A DNA stretch of 64,000 nucleotides from UMGS1663 sp963621995 (GCA_963621995.1 CAVFFZ010000003.1:34779-98778); one strand, 5' to 3'; numbered from the stretch's first letter, positions 28,662 to 36,998 are shown. Numbers and translations are program-made. The notes: generated by a model from the sequence alone, not told the origin.

Positions 28662-28667
28662 TATTTT

Positions 28668-28737
28668 AGAAATAGCATTAAGTGATTATTTATAAAACCA
28701 ATAAAAAACTCGCGAGTTCCGTTCGCGAGTTTTTTAT
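28668..28737 (+). ncRNA. Putative antitoxin RNA of a par/Fst-like type I system
   Basis: The predicted RNA runs from about 28668 (seven bases after the -10) to the terminator at 28701-28737. Bases 28675-28700 are a direct repeat (23 of 26 identical) of 28796-28821, which on the opposite strand holds the start codon and first codons of a small hydrophobic peptide gene. The RNA can therefore pair with that mRNA and cover its start. The two genes converge on one bidirectional terminator. This layout matches the par locus of plasmid pAD1. Inferred from sequence only. Confidence 0.65.
28701..28737. terminator. Bidirectional terminator shared by RNA and toxin gene
   Basis: ATAAAAAACTCGCGA (28701-28715) pairs perfectly with TCGCGAGTTTTTTAT (28723-28737) around a 7-base loop. 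A-run and T-run on the two sides allow termination in both directions. Confidence 0.85.
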
Positions 28738-28748
28738 GTACATATTTA

Positions 28749-28814
28749 TTATTTAAATAATAAAAGAATTAAATAAATAATTATAAGTACAATAAGCATT
28801 AAGTGCTTGTTCAT
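28749..28814 (-). CDS. Small hydrophobic peptide, putative type I toxin (21 aa)
   Basis: The frame encodes a 21-residue peptide: a short polar start MNKH, an almost wholly Ile/Leu stretch long enough to cross a membrane, and a final Lys. It has a very strong ribosome site, AAAGGAGGTGG, five bases before the ATG. A 5-prime hairpin (CTCT..AGAG) lies upstream. It converges with a short predicted RNA that has antisense complementarity to its initiation region. This is the pattern of Fst/TxpA-like toxins that damage the membrane when unopposed. A small membrane protein without toxicity is the alternative. Confidence 0.65.
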   Translation of the reverse strand: MNKHLMLIVLIIIYLILLLFK

Positions 28815-28862
28815 AAAACCACCTCCTTTTAAAGAATACTCTCTACTAAAGAGGCAGAAAAA

Positions 28863-28891
28863 ATTATATAATACAATTAACATAAAGTAAA
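28863..28891 (-). promoter_or_regulatory. Putative promoter of the small toxin gene
   Basis: On the minus strand TTTACT (28886-28891) and a perfect TATAAT (28863-28868) are 17 bases apart. The start would be near 28856, giving a leader of about 42 bases before the small peptide gene. Confidence 0.65.
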
Positions 28892-28937
28892 GAAAAATCG
28901 TAAGACAAAAAACGACATAAAATTGAAAAATGAACAA

Positions 28938-28966
28938 TTGAAAACAATAAGTAAGTGTGATATTAT
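28938..28966 (+). promoter_or_regulatory. Putative promoter of trmFO
   Basis: TTGAAA (28938-28943) and TATTAT (28961-28966) are 17 bases apart, with TGA before the -10. Confidence 0.65.
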
Positions 28967-28997
28967 ATGAATATTAAATAGAGTTAGGAGAAATTAA

Positions 28998-30401
28998 ATG
29001 AAAGATTATATAACAATAATAGGTGGAGGTTTAGCAGGAACTGAAGCGGCATACCAAATAGCAAGAGCAGGAATAAAGGTAAAACTATATGAAATGAAAC
29101 CAGAAGAATTTTCTAAAGCACATTCAAATGAAAACTTAGCAGAAATAGTATGCAGTAATTCATTTAAATCAAACTTACATACAAACGCATGTGGTCTATT
29201 AAAAGAAGAATTAAGAATGTTAGATAGTTTGCTTATAAAAGTAGCAGATGAAACAGCAGTTCCAGCAGGACAAGCATTGGCAGTAGATAGAGAAAAGTTT
29301 TCTGAAAAAGTAACAAAATTTTTAGAAAACATGGGAAATATAGAAATAATAAGAAAAGAAGTAACATCTTTAGAAAAAATAATAAATGATGGGATAGTAA
29401 TAATAGCAACAGGGCCACTTACATCAAATAAATTAGCAAAAGAAATAAAGAAACTAACAGGAGAAAAAGAACTTGCATTTTATGATGCAGCAGCACCTAT
29501 AATAGAAAAAGATAGTATAAATTTTGACATAGCTTTTTATGGAAATAGATATGATGAAGAACGAGGCAAAGACGAAGATGTAGGAGAGTGGAAGAAAAGA
29601 ATAGAAAACCAAGAACAAAGCTATATAAATCTTCCTATGAACAAAGAAGAATATGAAAACTTTGTAAATGAACTAGTAAATGCAGAAATAGTTGAATTAC
29701 ATGAATTTGAAAAAAGAGAAATATTTGAAGGCTGTATGCCAATAGAAGTTATGGCAAAAAGAGGACTAGACACATTAAGATTTGGACCATTAAAGCCAGT
29801 AGGATTTACAGATTTAAGAACAGCAAGAAGGCCATATGCAGTGGTACAATTAAGACAAGATAATGACGAAGGAACAATGTATAATATAGTAGGGTTCCAA
29901 ACAAATTTAAAATTTGGAGAACAAAAAAGAGTATTTTCTTTAATTCCTGGGCTAGAAAGTGCGGAATTTATGAAATATGGAGTAATGCATAGAAACACAT
30001 TTATAAATTCACCTAAACTATTAGACAATACATATAAAATGAAAGAACATTCAAATATATATTTTGCAGGGCAAATAACAGGAGTAGAAGGATATGTTGA
30101 ATCAATTTCATCTGGAATGGTAGCTTCTTTAAATGCAATACAAAATTTTAACAAAACAAATAAAAAAATAATATTTCCAAAAGATACAATGATAGGGGCA
30201 TTAAGTAATTATATATCAACAGATAATGCAAATTTTCAACCTATGAATGCGAACTTTGGAATAGTACCTTCTTTAGAAGAAAAAATAAAAGACAAAAAAA
30301 TAAAATATGGAAGACTTGCAGATAAAGCAATAGAGAGCTTAAAACATACATGTAAAAATATAGTTGCACTGCATTTAAATATATGTTATAATAATAAATA
30401 G
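28998..30401 (+). CDS. trmFO: Folate/FAD-dependent tRNA (uracil-54-C5)-methyltransferase
   Basis: TrmFO (Gid) makes ribothymidine at position 54 of tRNA using methylene-tetrahydrofolate and FAD. The 467-residue protein has the FAD-binding motif IIGGGLAGTEAA (residues 6-17), the family segment EIVCSNSFKSN near 50 and NTFINSPKLLDNTY near 332, and GQITGVEGYVES near 353. GTTAGGAG precedes the ATG. In many Firmicutes it lies beside topA; here it is some 7 kb from it. Confidence 0.95.
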   Translation: MKDYITIIGGGLAGTEAAYQIARAGIKVKLYEMKPEEFSKAHSNENLAEIVCSNSFKSNLHTNACGLLKEELRMLDSLLIKVADETAVPAGQALAVDREKFSEKVTKFLENMGNIEIIRKEVTSLEKIINDGIVIIATGPLTSNKLAKEIKKLTGEKELAFYDAAAPIIEKDSINFDIAFYGNRYDEERGKDEDVGEWKKRIENQEQSYINLPMNKEEYENFVNELVNAEIVELHEFEKREIFEGCMPIEVMAKRGLDTLRFGPLKPVGFTDLRTARRPYAVVQLRQDNDEGTMYNIVGFQTNLKFGEQKRVFSLIPGLESAEFMKYGVMHRNTFINSPKLLDNTYKMKEHSNIYFAGQITGVEGYVESISSGMVASLNAIQNFNKTNKKIIFPKDTMIGALSNYISTDNANFQPMNANFGIVPSLEEKIKDKKIKYGRLADKAIESLKHTCKNIVALHLNICYNNK

Positions 30402-30431
30402 GTGAAATCTTTTTGGAAGGAGAAAGATATA

Positions 30432-31655
30432 ATGAGAGAAAAATATATAAAAATTTATGGAGAATTAAAAAGTGGAGAAAAAGATAAGAGACTAGAAGAA
30501 TTAAAAAACAAAATAAATGAAAAAACAGCAACACAACAAGAATATAAAGAAGCAAAAAGAATTGAAAAAGCAAAAGAAAATTTAGAAAAAGTAGAATCTG
30601 TTATGAAATTACAAAGAAAGGTAAATGCTGAAATATTAAAAGTAGAAGGAACAATAAATAGAATAAATACAAACAATAAATTTTCAGAACAACTTGATAA
30701 AACTTTAATAGACTTAGAAGAAGAATTAAAGAAAATTGAAGACGAAAGAAGAAGAAACCAAGAAGAACTAAAAACTGCAACAGAAGAAAATAAAGCTACT
30801 TTAACTGCAAAAATAGAAGAAGCAAACAGGGAAATTGAAGAAAACAACTTTAAATATCAAAAAGCAGTGCAAAGTAAATTAAATATAGAAAACACTAAAA
30901 ATGTAGAATTAGGCCAATATGGTAAAATGACTATAGAAGAGCTAAATGAAAAACAAAATGACTTAAAAAATAAATCTGCAAGATGCGATCTTGTAATAGT
31001 TAATTTATTAAAAGGTAGAAACTTAGACGACATAAGTGTACAATTAGATAATTATCAAAATAGAACATTTAAATGTGATGAAAAATTATCTAATAGAAGA
31101 AAAACTATAAAGAAAGACAAGGTTAAAGACACTGAGCTAGAAATGTCAGATGAAAAGTTGGCTGAAATTGAGAAAGGTTTAGAAAGAGAAACTAGAAAAA
31201 TAGAAAATGAAGTTAGAAAAGAAACAGCATTAACAACAGAGTCAGAATTTGCCAAGAAACATCCAAGATTAGCTAAAATAGGAAATTGGTTTAAAAATAT
31301 ATTTAGCAAAAAAGCAAAGAGTGAACAAGCAGTAGAAAATGTTCAAGAAAAAGAAACAAAAATAGAAAGAAGAACAAAGGGAGAAAAAGAAACAAGAGTA
31401 GAAAAAGATGCTAACAAAGATAAAGTTATAGAAGATATAATAAACTCTAATGAAAATGACTTTAAGAAATATTTGAAAGATATTACAAAAAATGGATATG
31501 ACAAAACTATAGAAGAAAAAGCTATGGAAAATATTGTGAGAAGACAAGAAAAATTAAAACAAGCTAAAGAACAAGCATATGATAGAGAAGTAGCAAAATT
31601 AGGAAAAGATTATGCAGAAAAATCATATCATAAAGACGAAGAATTAGAAAAGTAA
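30432..31655 (+). CDS. Charged coiled-coil protein of unknown function
   Basis: I do not recognise this protein. The 407 residues are dominated by Glu and Lys, with long heptad-like stretches from about 20 to 270, a short amphipathic Trp-containing segment (KIGNWFKNIFSKKA near residue 290) that might touch a membrane, and a second charged helical stretch. There is no signal peptide. The start ATG 30432 has GGAAGGAG 9 bases upstream; an in-frame GTG at 30402 lacks one. It follows trmFO closely and is probably co-transcribed. Confidence 0.7.
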   Translation: MREKYIKIYGELKSGEKDKRLEELKNKINEKTATQQEYKEAKRIEKAKENLEKVESVMKLQRKVNAEILKVEGTINRINTNNKFSEQLDKTLIDLEEELKKIEDERRRNQEELKTATEENKATLTAKIEEANREIEENNFKYQKAVQSKLNIENTKNVELGQYGKMTIEELNEKQNDLKNKSARCDLVIVNLLKGRNLDDISVQLDNYQNRTFKCDEKLSNRRKTIKKDKVKDTELEMSDEKLAEIEKGLERETRKIENEVRKETALTTESEFAKKHPRLAKIGNWFKNIFSKKAKSEQAVENVQEKETKIERRTKGEKETRVEKDANKDKVIEDIINSNENDFKKYLKDITKNGYDKTIEEKAMENIVRRQEKLKQAKEQAYDREVAKLGKDYAEKSYHKDEELEK

Positions 31656-31703
31656 AACATATAAAGAATTATGTAAAATTACTTAAAAATAAGTGAAATT
31701 CTA

Positions 31704-31732
31704 TTGACATATGTACTATAAAATGATACAAT
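31704..31732 (+). promoter_or_regulatory. Strong promoter of the str operon
   Basis: A perfect TTGACA (31704-31709) and TACAAT (31727-31732) are separated by 17 bases. Confidence 0.85.
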
Positions 31733-31735
31733 AAT

Positions 31736-31815
31736 AACCGCTAATGTAAATTGCCAAGAAAAGGCATTTGCGTAGCGGTTTTATTTTGCCGAAGGACAGA
31801 GCAAAAATAAAATTT
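31736..31815 (+). promoter_or_regulatory. Structured leader of rpsL, possible attenuator
   Basis: AACCGCTA (31736-31743) pairs perfectly with TAGCGGTT (31773-31780), with an inner stem GCC/GGC, and runs into TTATTTT like an intrinsic terminator. The same T-rich strand (31779-31789) can instead pair with GCAAAAATAAAA at 31801-31812. Two alternative folds right after a strong promoter suggest attenuation of the ribosomal operon. Confidence 0.6.
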
Positions 31816-31832
31816 AAGGAGGTGAAATTTAA

Positions 31833-32246
31833 GTGCCAACAATTAACCAATTAGTAAGAAAAGGAAGATATACTGCAACAACTAAATCTACATCACCAGC
31901 TCTACAACATGGTTACAATTCTATGAAGAAAAAAGTAACAGATAAAAGAGCACCACAAAAAAGAGGTGTATGTACAGTAGTTAAAACAGTAACACCTAAA
32001 AAGCCAAACTCTGCTTTAAGAAAAGTAGCCAGAGTAAGACTTTCAAATGGGTATGAGGTAACATCTTATATTCCTGGAATAGGACATAACCTACAAGAAC
32101 ATAGTGTTGTTCTAATTAGAGGTGGAAGGGTAAAAGATTTACCTGGTGTTCGTTACCACATTATAAGGGGTACATTAGATACAGCTGGAGTAAAAGACAG
32201 AATGCAAGCTAGATCTAAGTATGGAGCAAAAAGACCTAAAAAATAA
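31833..32246 (+). CDS. rpsL: 30S ribosomal protein S12
   Basis: S12 sits at the decoding centre and controls accuracy. The 137-residue protein starts MPTINQLVRKGR, has KKPNSALRKVARVRLSNG and the EHSVVLIRGGRVKDLPGVRYH segment. The two lysines whose changes give streptomycin resistance (in TPKKPNS and VKDLPG) are wild type here. The start is GTG 31833 after AAGGAGGTG. It opens rpsL-rpsG-fusA-tuf. Confidence 0.97.
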   Translation: MPTINQLVRKGRYTATTKSTSPALQHGYNSMKKKVTDKRAPQKRGVCTVVKTVTPKKPNSALRKVARVRLSNGYEVTSYIPGIGHNLQEHSVVLIRGGRVKDLPGVRYHIIRGTLDTAGVKDRMQARSKYGAKRPKK

Positions 32247-32570
32247 AAAACAAATAAAAAGCAGCATTTTGCGTTGTCAGGCTGCATAAAAATTTTTTCG
32301 ATATACAATTTGTATTATCTTAAAAATTTTTACTTGCTTTCCTAGCAATATACTACTTTTAATTTGTTTTTAATTAATTTTAGTGCATATAAGAAATTAC
32401 TAATTTGAAGTAGAAGTTAAATTTTTAGCTTTGGTGCTTAAATTTATAATAGATTATACGCACTATACTGAAGAAATTTGAGAAGAAAAGTAAAGTATTA
32501 AATTTCTTAAGAGTACCAAAGATACTTTTATAGGTATCTACAAAAAAGGAGAACATTATAATTATTTTAA
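32247..32570 (+). other. Long gene-free spacer between rpsL and rpsG
   Basis: The gap to rpsG is 422 bases in all, unusually long inside this operon. It has no open frame with a ribosome site. Visible structures are GATACTTTTATAGGTATC (32521-32538) and A/T-rich segments that could pair over long range. No clear promoter was seen. The last 90 bases before the rpsG ribosome site form a separate repeated leader. Confidence 0.6.
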
Positions 32571-32660
32571 CACTAATTCACGAGGAAAGGAAACATACAC
32601 CTTAGCAAGAGTGAAAGTGGCAAAAAAGTAAAATGTGTTCCCTAACATATAATAAGGAGG
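32571..32660 (+). promoter_or_regulatory. Leader element copy 1, before rpsG
   Basis: Ninety bases, from CACTAATTCA to AAGGAGG, closely resemble the 90 bases before fusA (33175-33264). The first ten and last ten bases are identical, and much of the middle aligns with two small gaps. A short stem near the start (GAGG with CCTT) occupies the same place as a stronger stem in the fusA copy, which suggests a conserved RNA fold. This is likely a cis-acting site for a shared regulator. Confidence 0.6.
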
Positions 32661-32668
32661 GAAGAATA

Positions 32669-33139
32669 GTGCCAAGAAGAGGATTTATAGCAAAAAGAGA
32701 TGTAATAGCAGATCCAATGTACAATAGCAAACTTGTTACAAAATTAGTTAACAATGTTATGTTAGATGGTAAAAAAACAGTAGCTCAAAAAATAGTATAT
32801 GATGCATTTGATATCATAAAAGAAAAAGAGCAAAGAGATCCGCTAGAAGTATTTGAAGAAGCACTTAACAATGTAATGCCAGTACTAGAAGTAAAGGCAA
32901 GAAGAGTTGGAGGTGCTACATACCAAGTACCATTAGAAATTAGACCAGAAAGAAGACAAACTTTAGGTTTAAGATGGTTAGTATCATATGCTAGAAACAG
33001 ACATGAAAAAACTATGGCTGAAAAACTAGCAGGTGAAATCTTAGATGCTATCGCTGGAAATGGTGGAGCATTCAAGAAGAAAGAAGATATGCATAGAATG
33101 GCAGAAGCTAATAAAGCATTTGCACATTACAAATGGTAA
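32669..33139 (+). CDS. rpsG: 30S ribosomal protein S7
   Basis: S7 nucleates assembly of the 30S head and contacts tRNA in the E site; it is a known translational repressor of the str operon in E. coli. The 156-residue product begins MPRRGFIAKRDVIADP and has VGGATYQVPLEIRPERR and RNRHEKTMAEKLAGEI. I use GTG 32669, with AAGGAGG 8 bases upstream; an ATG at 32633 is in frame but has no ribosome site. Length equals the B. subtilis protein. Confidence 0.97.
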   Translation: MPRRGFIAKRDVIADPMYNSKLVTKLVNNVMLDGKKTVAQKIVYDAFDIIKEKEQRDPLEVFEEALNNVMPVLEVKARRVGGATYQVPLEIRPERRQTLGLRWLVSYARNRHEKTMAEKLAGEILDAIAGNGGAFKKKEDMHRMAEANKAFAHYKW

Positions 33140-33174
33140 AAATATAACAAGGCGAATACGAAAATACCTGACAT

Positions 33175-33264
33175 CACTAATTCATAAGGAAAAGAGATAT
33201 TCCTTATGCCAAGTGGAAGTGACAAAAGGGTAAGGAGTGTCCCTTGACATTAGAAATAAGGAGG
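33175..33264 (+). promoter_or_regulatory. Leader element copy 2, before fusA
   Basis: Same length and ends as the copy before rpsG. Here ATAAGGA pairs with TCCTTAT (33184-33207), and GACA..TGTC or GGG..CCC can form a second stem (33222-33243). Both copies finish at the ribosome site AAGGAGG, so folding could control initiation. Confidence 0.6.
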
Positions 33265-33272
33265 ATAAATAT

Positions 33273-35357
33273 ATGGCTGGAAGAGAGTTTCCTTTAGAAA
33301 AAACAAGAAACATAGGAATCATGGCCCATATAGATGCAGGAAAAACTACTACTACAGAAAGAATTCTATTTTATACAGGTAGAACTCATAAAATAGGAGA
33401 AGTTCACGAAGGTGCAGCAACAATGGACTGGATGGTTCAAGAACAAGAAAGAGGTATTACAATTACTTCAGCCGCAACTACATGTAAATGGTTAGGCCAT
33501 AGAATCAATATTATAGATACACCAGGTCACGTTGACTTCACAGTAGAAGTTGAAAGATCTTTAAGAGTATTAGACGGTTCTGTACTTGTACTTGCAGCAA
33601 GAAGTGGTGTACAACCACAATCTGAAACAGTTTGGAAACAAGCTAACAAATATATGGTACCAAGAATGGCATATGTAAATAAAATGGATATGACAGGCGC
33701 TGATTTCTATAGTTGTGTTGAGCAAATGAAAGATAGATTAAAAGCAAATGCTATTCCAATTGAATTACCAATTGGTGCTGAAGACAATTTCAAAGGAATT
33801 GTTGACTTAGTTAAAATGAGAGCTTTTATTCATAAAGATGATTTAGGAAAAGAAATTGAAGAAACAGATATTCCTGAAGATTTAAAAGAAAAAGCAGAAC
33901 AATACAGAGCACAAATGGTAGAAGCAGTTGCAGAACAAGATGATGAATTAATGATGAAATACTTAGAAGGAGAAGAATTAACAGTAGATGAAATAAGAGC
34001 AGGTCTAAGAAAAGGAACAATAGCAAACACAATAGTTCCTGTAACATGTGGTTCATCATACAAAAATAAAGGTGTACAAGAATTATTAGACGCTATAGTA
34101 TACTATATGCCATCACCACTTGATATACCACACATTAAAGGTGTAGATGAAGATGGAAACGAAGTAGAAAGAAAAACTTCAGACTCAGAACCATTTGCAG
34201 CATTAGCATTTAAAATTGCAACAGACCCATTTGTTGGAAAACTTTGTTTCTTTAGAGTATATTCAGGAACATTAGAAGCTGGATCTACAATATTAAATGC
34301 AAACAAAGATAAAAAAGATAGAATGGGAAGAATTTTATTAATGCATGCTAACCACAGAGAAGATATAGATAAAGTATATGCTGGAGATATAGCAGCAGCA
34401 GTTGGATTAAAAGAAGTATCTACAGGTGATACACTTTGTGATCCAGCACACCCAGTTATATTAGAATCAATGGAATTCCCAGAGCCAGTTATCGATATCG
34501 CTATAGAGCCAAAAGATAAAGCAAATAGCGAAAAAATGGGTATAGCTTTAGCAAAACTTGCTGAAGAAGATCCAACATTCAAAACTCATACAGATCAAGA
34601 AACTGGACAAACAATTATCGCTGGTATGGGTGAGCTTCACCTAGATATCATCGTAGACAGATTAAAAAGAGAATTTAAAGTTGAATGTACTGTAGGTAAA
34701 CCACAAGTTTCTTACAAAGAAACAATTAGAAATAAAGTTAAAGTTCAAGGTAAATTCGCTCGTCAATCTGGTGGACGTGGACAATACGGAGACGTATGGA
34801 TTGAATTAGAACCATTAGAGCCAGGTTCAGGAATTGTATTTGAAAGCAAAATCGTTGGTGGAGCTGTTCCAAAAGAATATATTAAACCAACAGAAGATGG
34901 TATTAGAGAAGCAGCTGAAACAGGAATTTTAGCTGGATATCCAGTTATAGATTTCAAAGCTACATTAGTAGATGGTTCATACCACGAAGTTGACTCTTCA
35001 GAAATGGCATTCAAAATTGCAGGTTCTATGGCATTCAAAGAAGGATGTCGTCAAGCAAAATCTGTATTATTAGAGCCAATTATGAAAGTTGAAGTAACAG
35101 TTCCAGAAGAATACATGGGAGATGTTATTGGAGATATTAATGCAAGACGTGGAAGAATGGAAGGTATGGAAGCGAGAAGTGGAGATCAAATAATTCGTGG
35201 ATTTATTCCATTATCAGAAATGTTTGGTTATGCAACAGACTTACGTTCTAAAACACAAGGTAGAGGAACATATGCTATGGAACCATCTCATTACGAAGAA
35301 GTTCCAAAATCAGTTCTAGAAGCAATAGTAGCTTCAAGAGCTAAAAAACAAGACTAA
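33273..35357 (+). CDS. fusA: Translation elongation factor G
   Basis: EF-G is the GTPase that drives ribosomal translocation. The 694-residue protein has AHIDAGKTTTTERIL (G1, residues about 18-32), RGITITSAA (G2 region), DTPGHVDFT (G3), NKMD (G4), and the C-terminal domains ending in GYATDLRSKTQGRGTYAMEPSHYEEVP. The start is ATG 33273 with AAGGAGG upstream; an in-frame GTG at 33237 lies inside the leader. Codon use is richer in preferred codons than in neighbouring genes, as expected for high expression. Confidence 0.97.
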   Translation: MAGREFPLEKTRNIGIMAHIDAGKTTTTERILFYTGRTHKIGEVHEGAATMDWMVQEQERGITITSAATTCKWLGHRINIIDTPGHVDFTVEVERSLRVLDGSVLVLAARSGVQPQSETVWKQANKYMVPRMAYVNKMDMTGADFYSCVEQMKDRLKANAIPIELPIGAEDNFKGIVDLVKMRAFIHKDDLGKEIEETDIPEDLKEKAEQYRAQMVEAVAEQDDELMMKYLEGEELTVDEIRAGLRKGTIANTIVPVTCGSSYKNKGVQELLDAIVYYMPSPLDIPHIKGVDEDGNEVERKTSDSEPFAALAFKIATDPFVGKLCFFRVYSGTLEAGSTILNANKDKKDRMGRILLMHANHREDIDKVYAGDIAAAVGLKEVSTGDTLCDPAHPVILESMEFPEPVIDIAIEPKDKANSEKMGIALAKLAEEDPTFKTHTDQETGQTIIAGMGELHLDIIVDRLKREFKVECTVGKPQVSYKETIRNKVKVQGKFARQSGGRGQYGDVWIELEPLEPGSGIVFESKIVGGAVPKEYIKPTEDGIREAAETGILAGYPVIDFKATLVDGSYHEVDSSEMAFKIAGSMAFKEGCRQAKSVLLEPIMKVEVTVPEEYMGDVIGDINARRGRMEGMEARSGDQIIRGFIPLSEMFGYATDLRSKTQGRGTYAMEPSHYEEVPKSVLEAIVASRAKKQD

Positions 35358-35373
35358 TAAAAATAAATAAAGT

Positions 35374-35410
35374 ACTTGCATTTTTAGCAAATATGTTATA
35401 AAATGCAAGT
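35374..35410. promoter_or_regulatory. 11-bp inverted repeat overlapping a putative tuf promoter
   Basis: ACTTGCATTTT (35374-35384) pairs with AAAATGCAAGT (35400-35410). The same bases include an extended -10, TG-T-TATAAA at 35394-35402, with TTGCAT 15 bases upstream. It may be the fusA terminator, the tuf promoter, or both. Confidence 0.5.
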
Positions 35411-35479
35411 GCAAAATTAAATTAGTTATTAATTTTAAAACATAAAAGAGTGGTGAACTTAAATCACTAAAAGCCAATA

Positions 35480-35602
35480 AAATTTTAATTAAAAACAAGT
35501 GTTACTAGGAAAGTAAGTGAATAAACCAGAGGCATACTTATGTATGTTGAGAGTTTATAAATGAAGCTTGACGAAGCAAAACGTAGTTTTTAATTAAAAT
35601 TT
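35480..35602 (+). promoter_or_regulatory. Multi-stem leader RNA candidate of tuf
   Basis: A perfect 17-bp inverted repeat (35480-35496 with 35586-35602) encloses 89 bases that contain further hairpins: TTACT/AGTAA, CATAC/GTATG and GCTT/AAGC. The whole forms a multi-branched structure that ends just before the tuf ribosome site. No similar leader class is known to me. Confidence 0.6.
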
Positions 35603-35626
35603 AGATAAAAAGGAGGAAATGAAAAA

Positions 35627-36826
35627 ATGGCAAAGGAAAAATTTGAAAGAACTAAACCACACGTTAACATTGGTACAATCGGACATGTTGACCACGGTAA
35701 AACAACAACAACAGCAGCTATTACTAAATATTTAGGATTATTAGGAAAAGCTAAATTTGAAGCTTATGATGCAATTGATAGTGCACCAGAAGAAAAAGAA
35801 AGAGGAATTACAATCAATACAGCTCACGTAGAGTATGAAACAGATGCAAGACACTATGCACACGTTGACTGCCCAGGCCATGCTGACTATGTTAAAAACA
35901 TGATTACAGGTGCTGCACAAATGGACGGAGCAATCTTAGTTGTTTCTGCAGCTGATGGACCAATGCCTCAAACAAGAGAGCACATTTTGTTAGCAAGACA
36001 AGTTGGTGTTAAATATATCGTTGTTTATTTAAATAAATGCGATATGGTTGATGATCCAGAATTATTAGAATTAGTTGAAATGGAAGTTAGAGATCTATTA
36101 ACAGAATATGGTTTCCCAGGAGACGAGATTCCAATCGTAAAAGGATCTTCATTAAGAGTTCTAGAATCTACATCAACAGATCCAAACGCACCAGAATATC
36201 AATGCATGAAAGAATTAATGGATGCAGTTGATAGCTATATCCCAACACCAGAAAGACCAATCGACCAACCATTCTTAATGCCAGTAGAAGACGTATTCAC
36301 AATTACAGGACGTGGAACAGTTGCTACAGGTAGAGTAGAAAGAGGAGTTGTAAAAATCCAAGACGAAGTTGAAATCGTTGGTATTAAACCAATTAACAAG
36401 AGCGTTGTAACAGGTGTTGAAATGTTCAGAAAATTATTAGATCAAGCAGAAGCTGGAGATAATATTGGTGTATTATTAAGAGGTATTGATAGAAAAGACA
36501 TCGAAAGAGGTCAAGTTTTAGCAAAACCAGGAACAATACATCCACATACAAAATTCACATCTCAAGTATACGTTTTAACTAAAGAAGAAGGTGGACGTCA
36601 TACACCATTCTTTAACGGATACAGACCACAATTCTATTTCAGAACAACAGACGTTACAGGTGTTATTAATTTACCTGCTGGAACAGAAATGGTTATGCCA
36701 GGTGATAACGTAGATATGGAAATCGAATTAATTACTCCAATCGCTATCGAAAAAGGACTAAGATTCGCTATCCGTGAAGGTGGTAGAACAGTTGGTTCAG
36801 GTGTTGTAGCTGAAATTAAAGAATAA
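35627..36826 (+). CDS. tuf: Translation elongation factor Tu
   Basis: EF-Tu delivers aminoacyl-tRNA to the ribosome. The 399-residue protein has GHVDHGKTTTTAAI (G1), GITINTAHVEYET (G2), DCPGHADYVKNMITGAAQMDGAILVVSAADGPMPQT (split here as the G3 region), and LNKCD (G4, normally NKCD). Domains 2 and 3 end VGSGVVAEIKE. AAAGGAGG precedes the ATG. A classic terminator follows. One tuf copy is seen here; others may exist elsewhere. Confidence 0.97.
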   Translation: MAKEKFERTKPHVNIGTIGHVDHGKTTTTAAITKYLGLLGKAKFEAYDAIDSAPEEKERGITINTAHVEYETDARHYAHVDCPGHADYVKNMITGAAQMDGAILVVSAADGPMPQTREHILLARQVGVKYIVVYLNKCDMVDDPELLELVEMEVRDLLTEYGFPGDEIPIVKGSSLRVLESTSTDPNAPEYQCMKELMDAVDSYIPTPERPIDQPFLMPVEDVFTITGRGTVATGRVERGVVKIQDEVEIVGIKPINKSVVTGVEMFRKLLDQAEAGDNIGVLLRGIDRKDIERGQVLAKPGTIHPHTKFTSQVYVLTKEEGGRHTPFFNGYRPQFYFRTTDVTGVINLPAGTEMVMPGDNVDMEIELITPIAIEKGLRFAIREGGRTVGSGVVAEIKE

Positions 36827-36836
36827 TTAATATAGT

Positions 36837-36877
36837 AATAGCAAGGGTTTGAAATATAGCCACTTGCTATTTTTTTG
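36837..36877 (+). terminator. Terminator after tuf
   Basis: AATAGCAAG (36837-36845) pairs with CTTGCTATT (36863-36871), followed by seven Ts. Confidence 0.85.
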
Positions 36878-36939
36878 ACTATTTAACGCCTTTTTAACTA
36901 TTTAATTTTAAATATTAATATATCTAAAAATATTCTATT

Positions 36940-36966
36940 GCATTGCAAAAAAACAAATGATATAAT
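36940..36966 (+). promoter_or_regulatory. Putative promoter of the exported DUF3298-like protein gene
   Basis: TATAAT at about 36961-36966, preceded by TGA, with TTGCAT near 36940 upstream at 15-17 bases. Confidence 0.6.
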
Positions 36967-36998
36967 AAAACAAGAAAGAGTAAAAGTAGGTGTTACAT

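Noticed and set aside
33045..33233. 62-codon frame at the rpsG end
   Set aside because: It covers the end of rpsG and the conserved fusA leader, and has no ribosome site.
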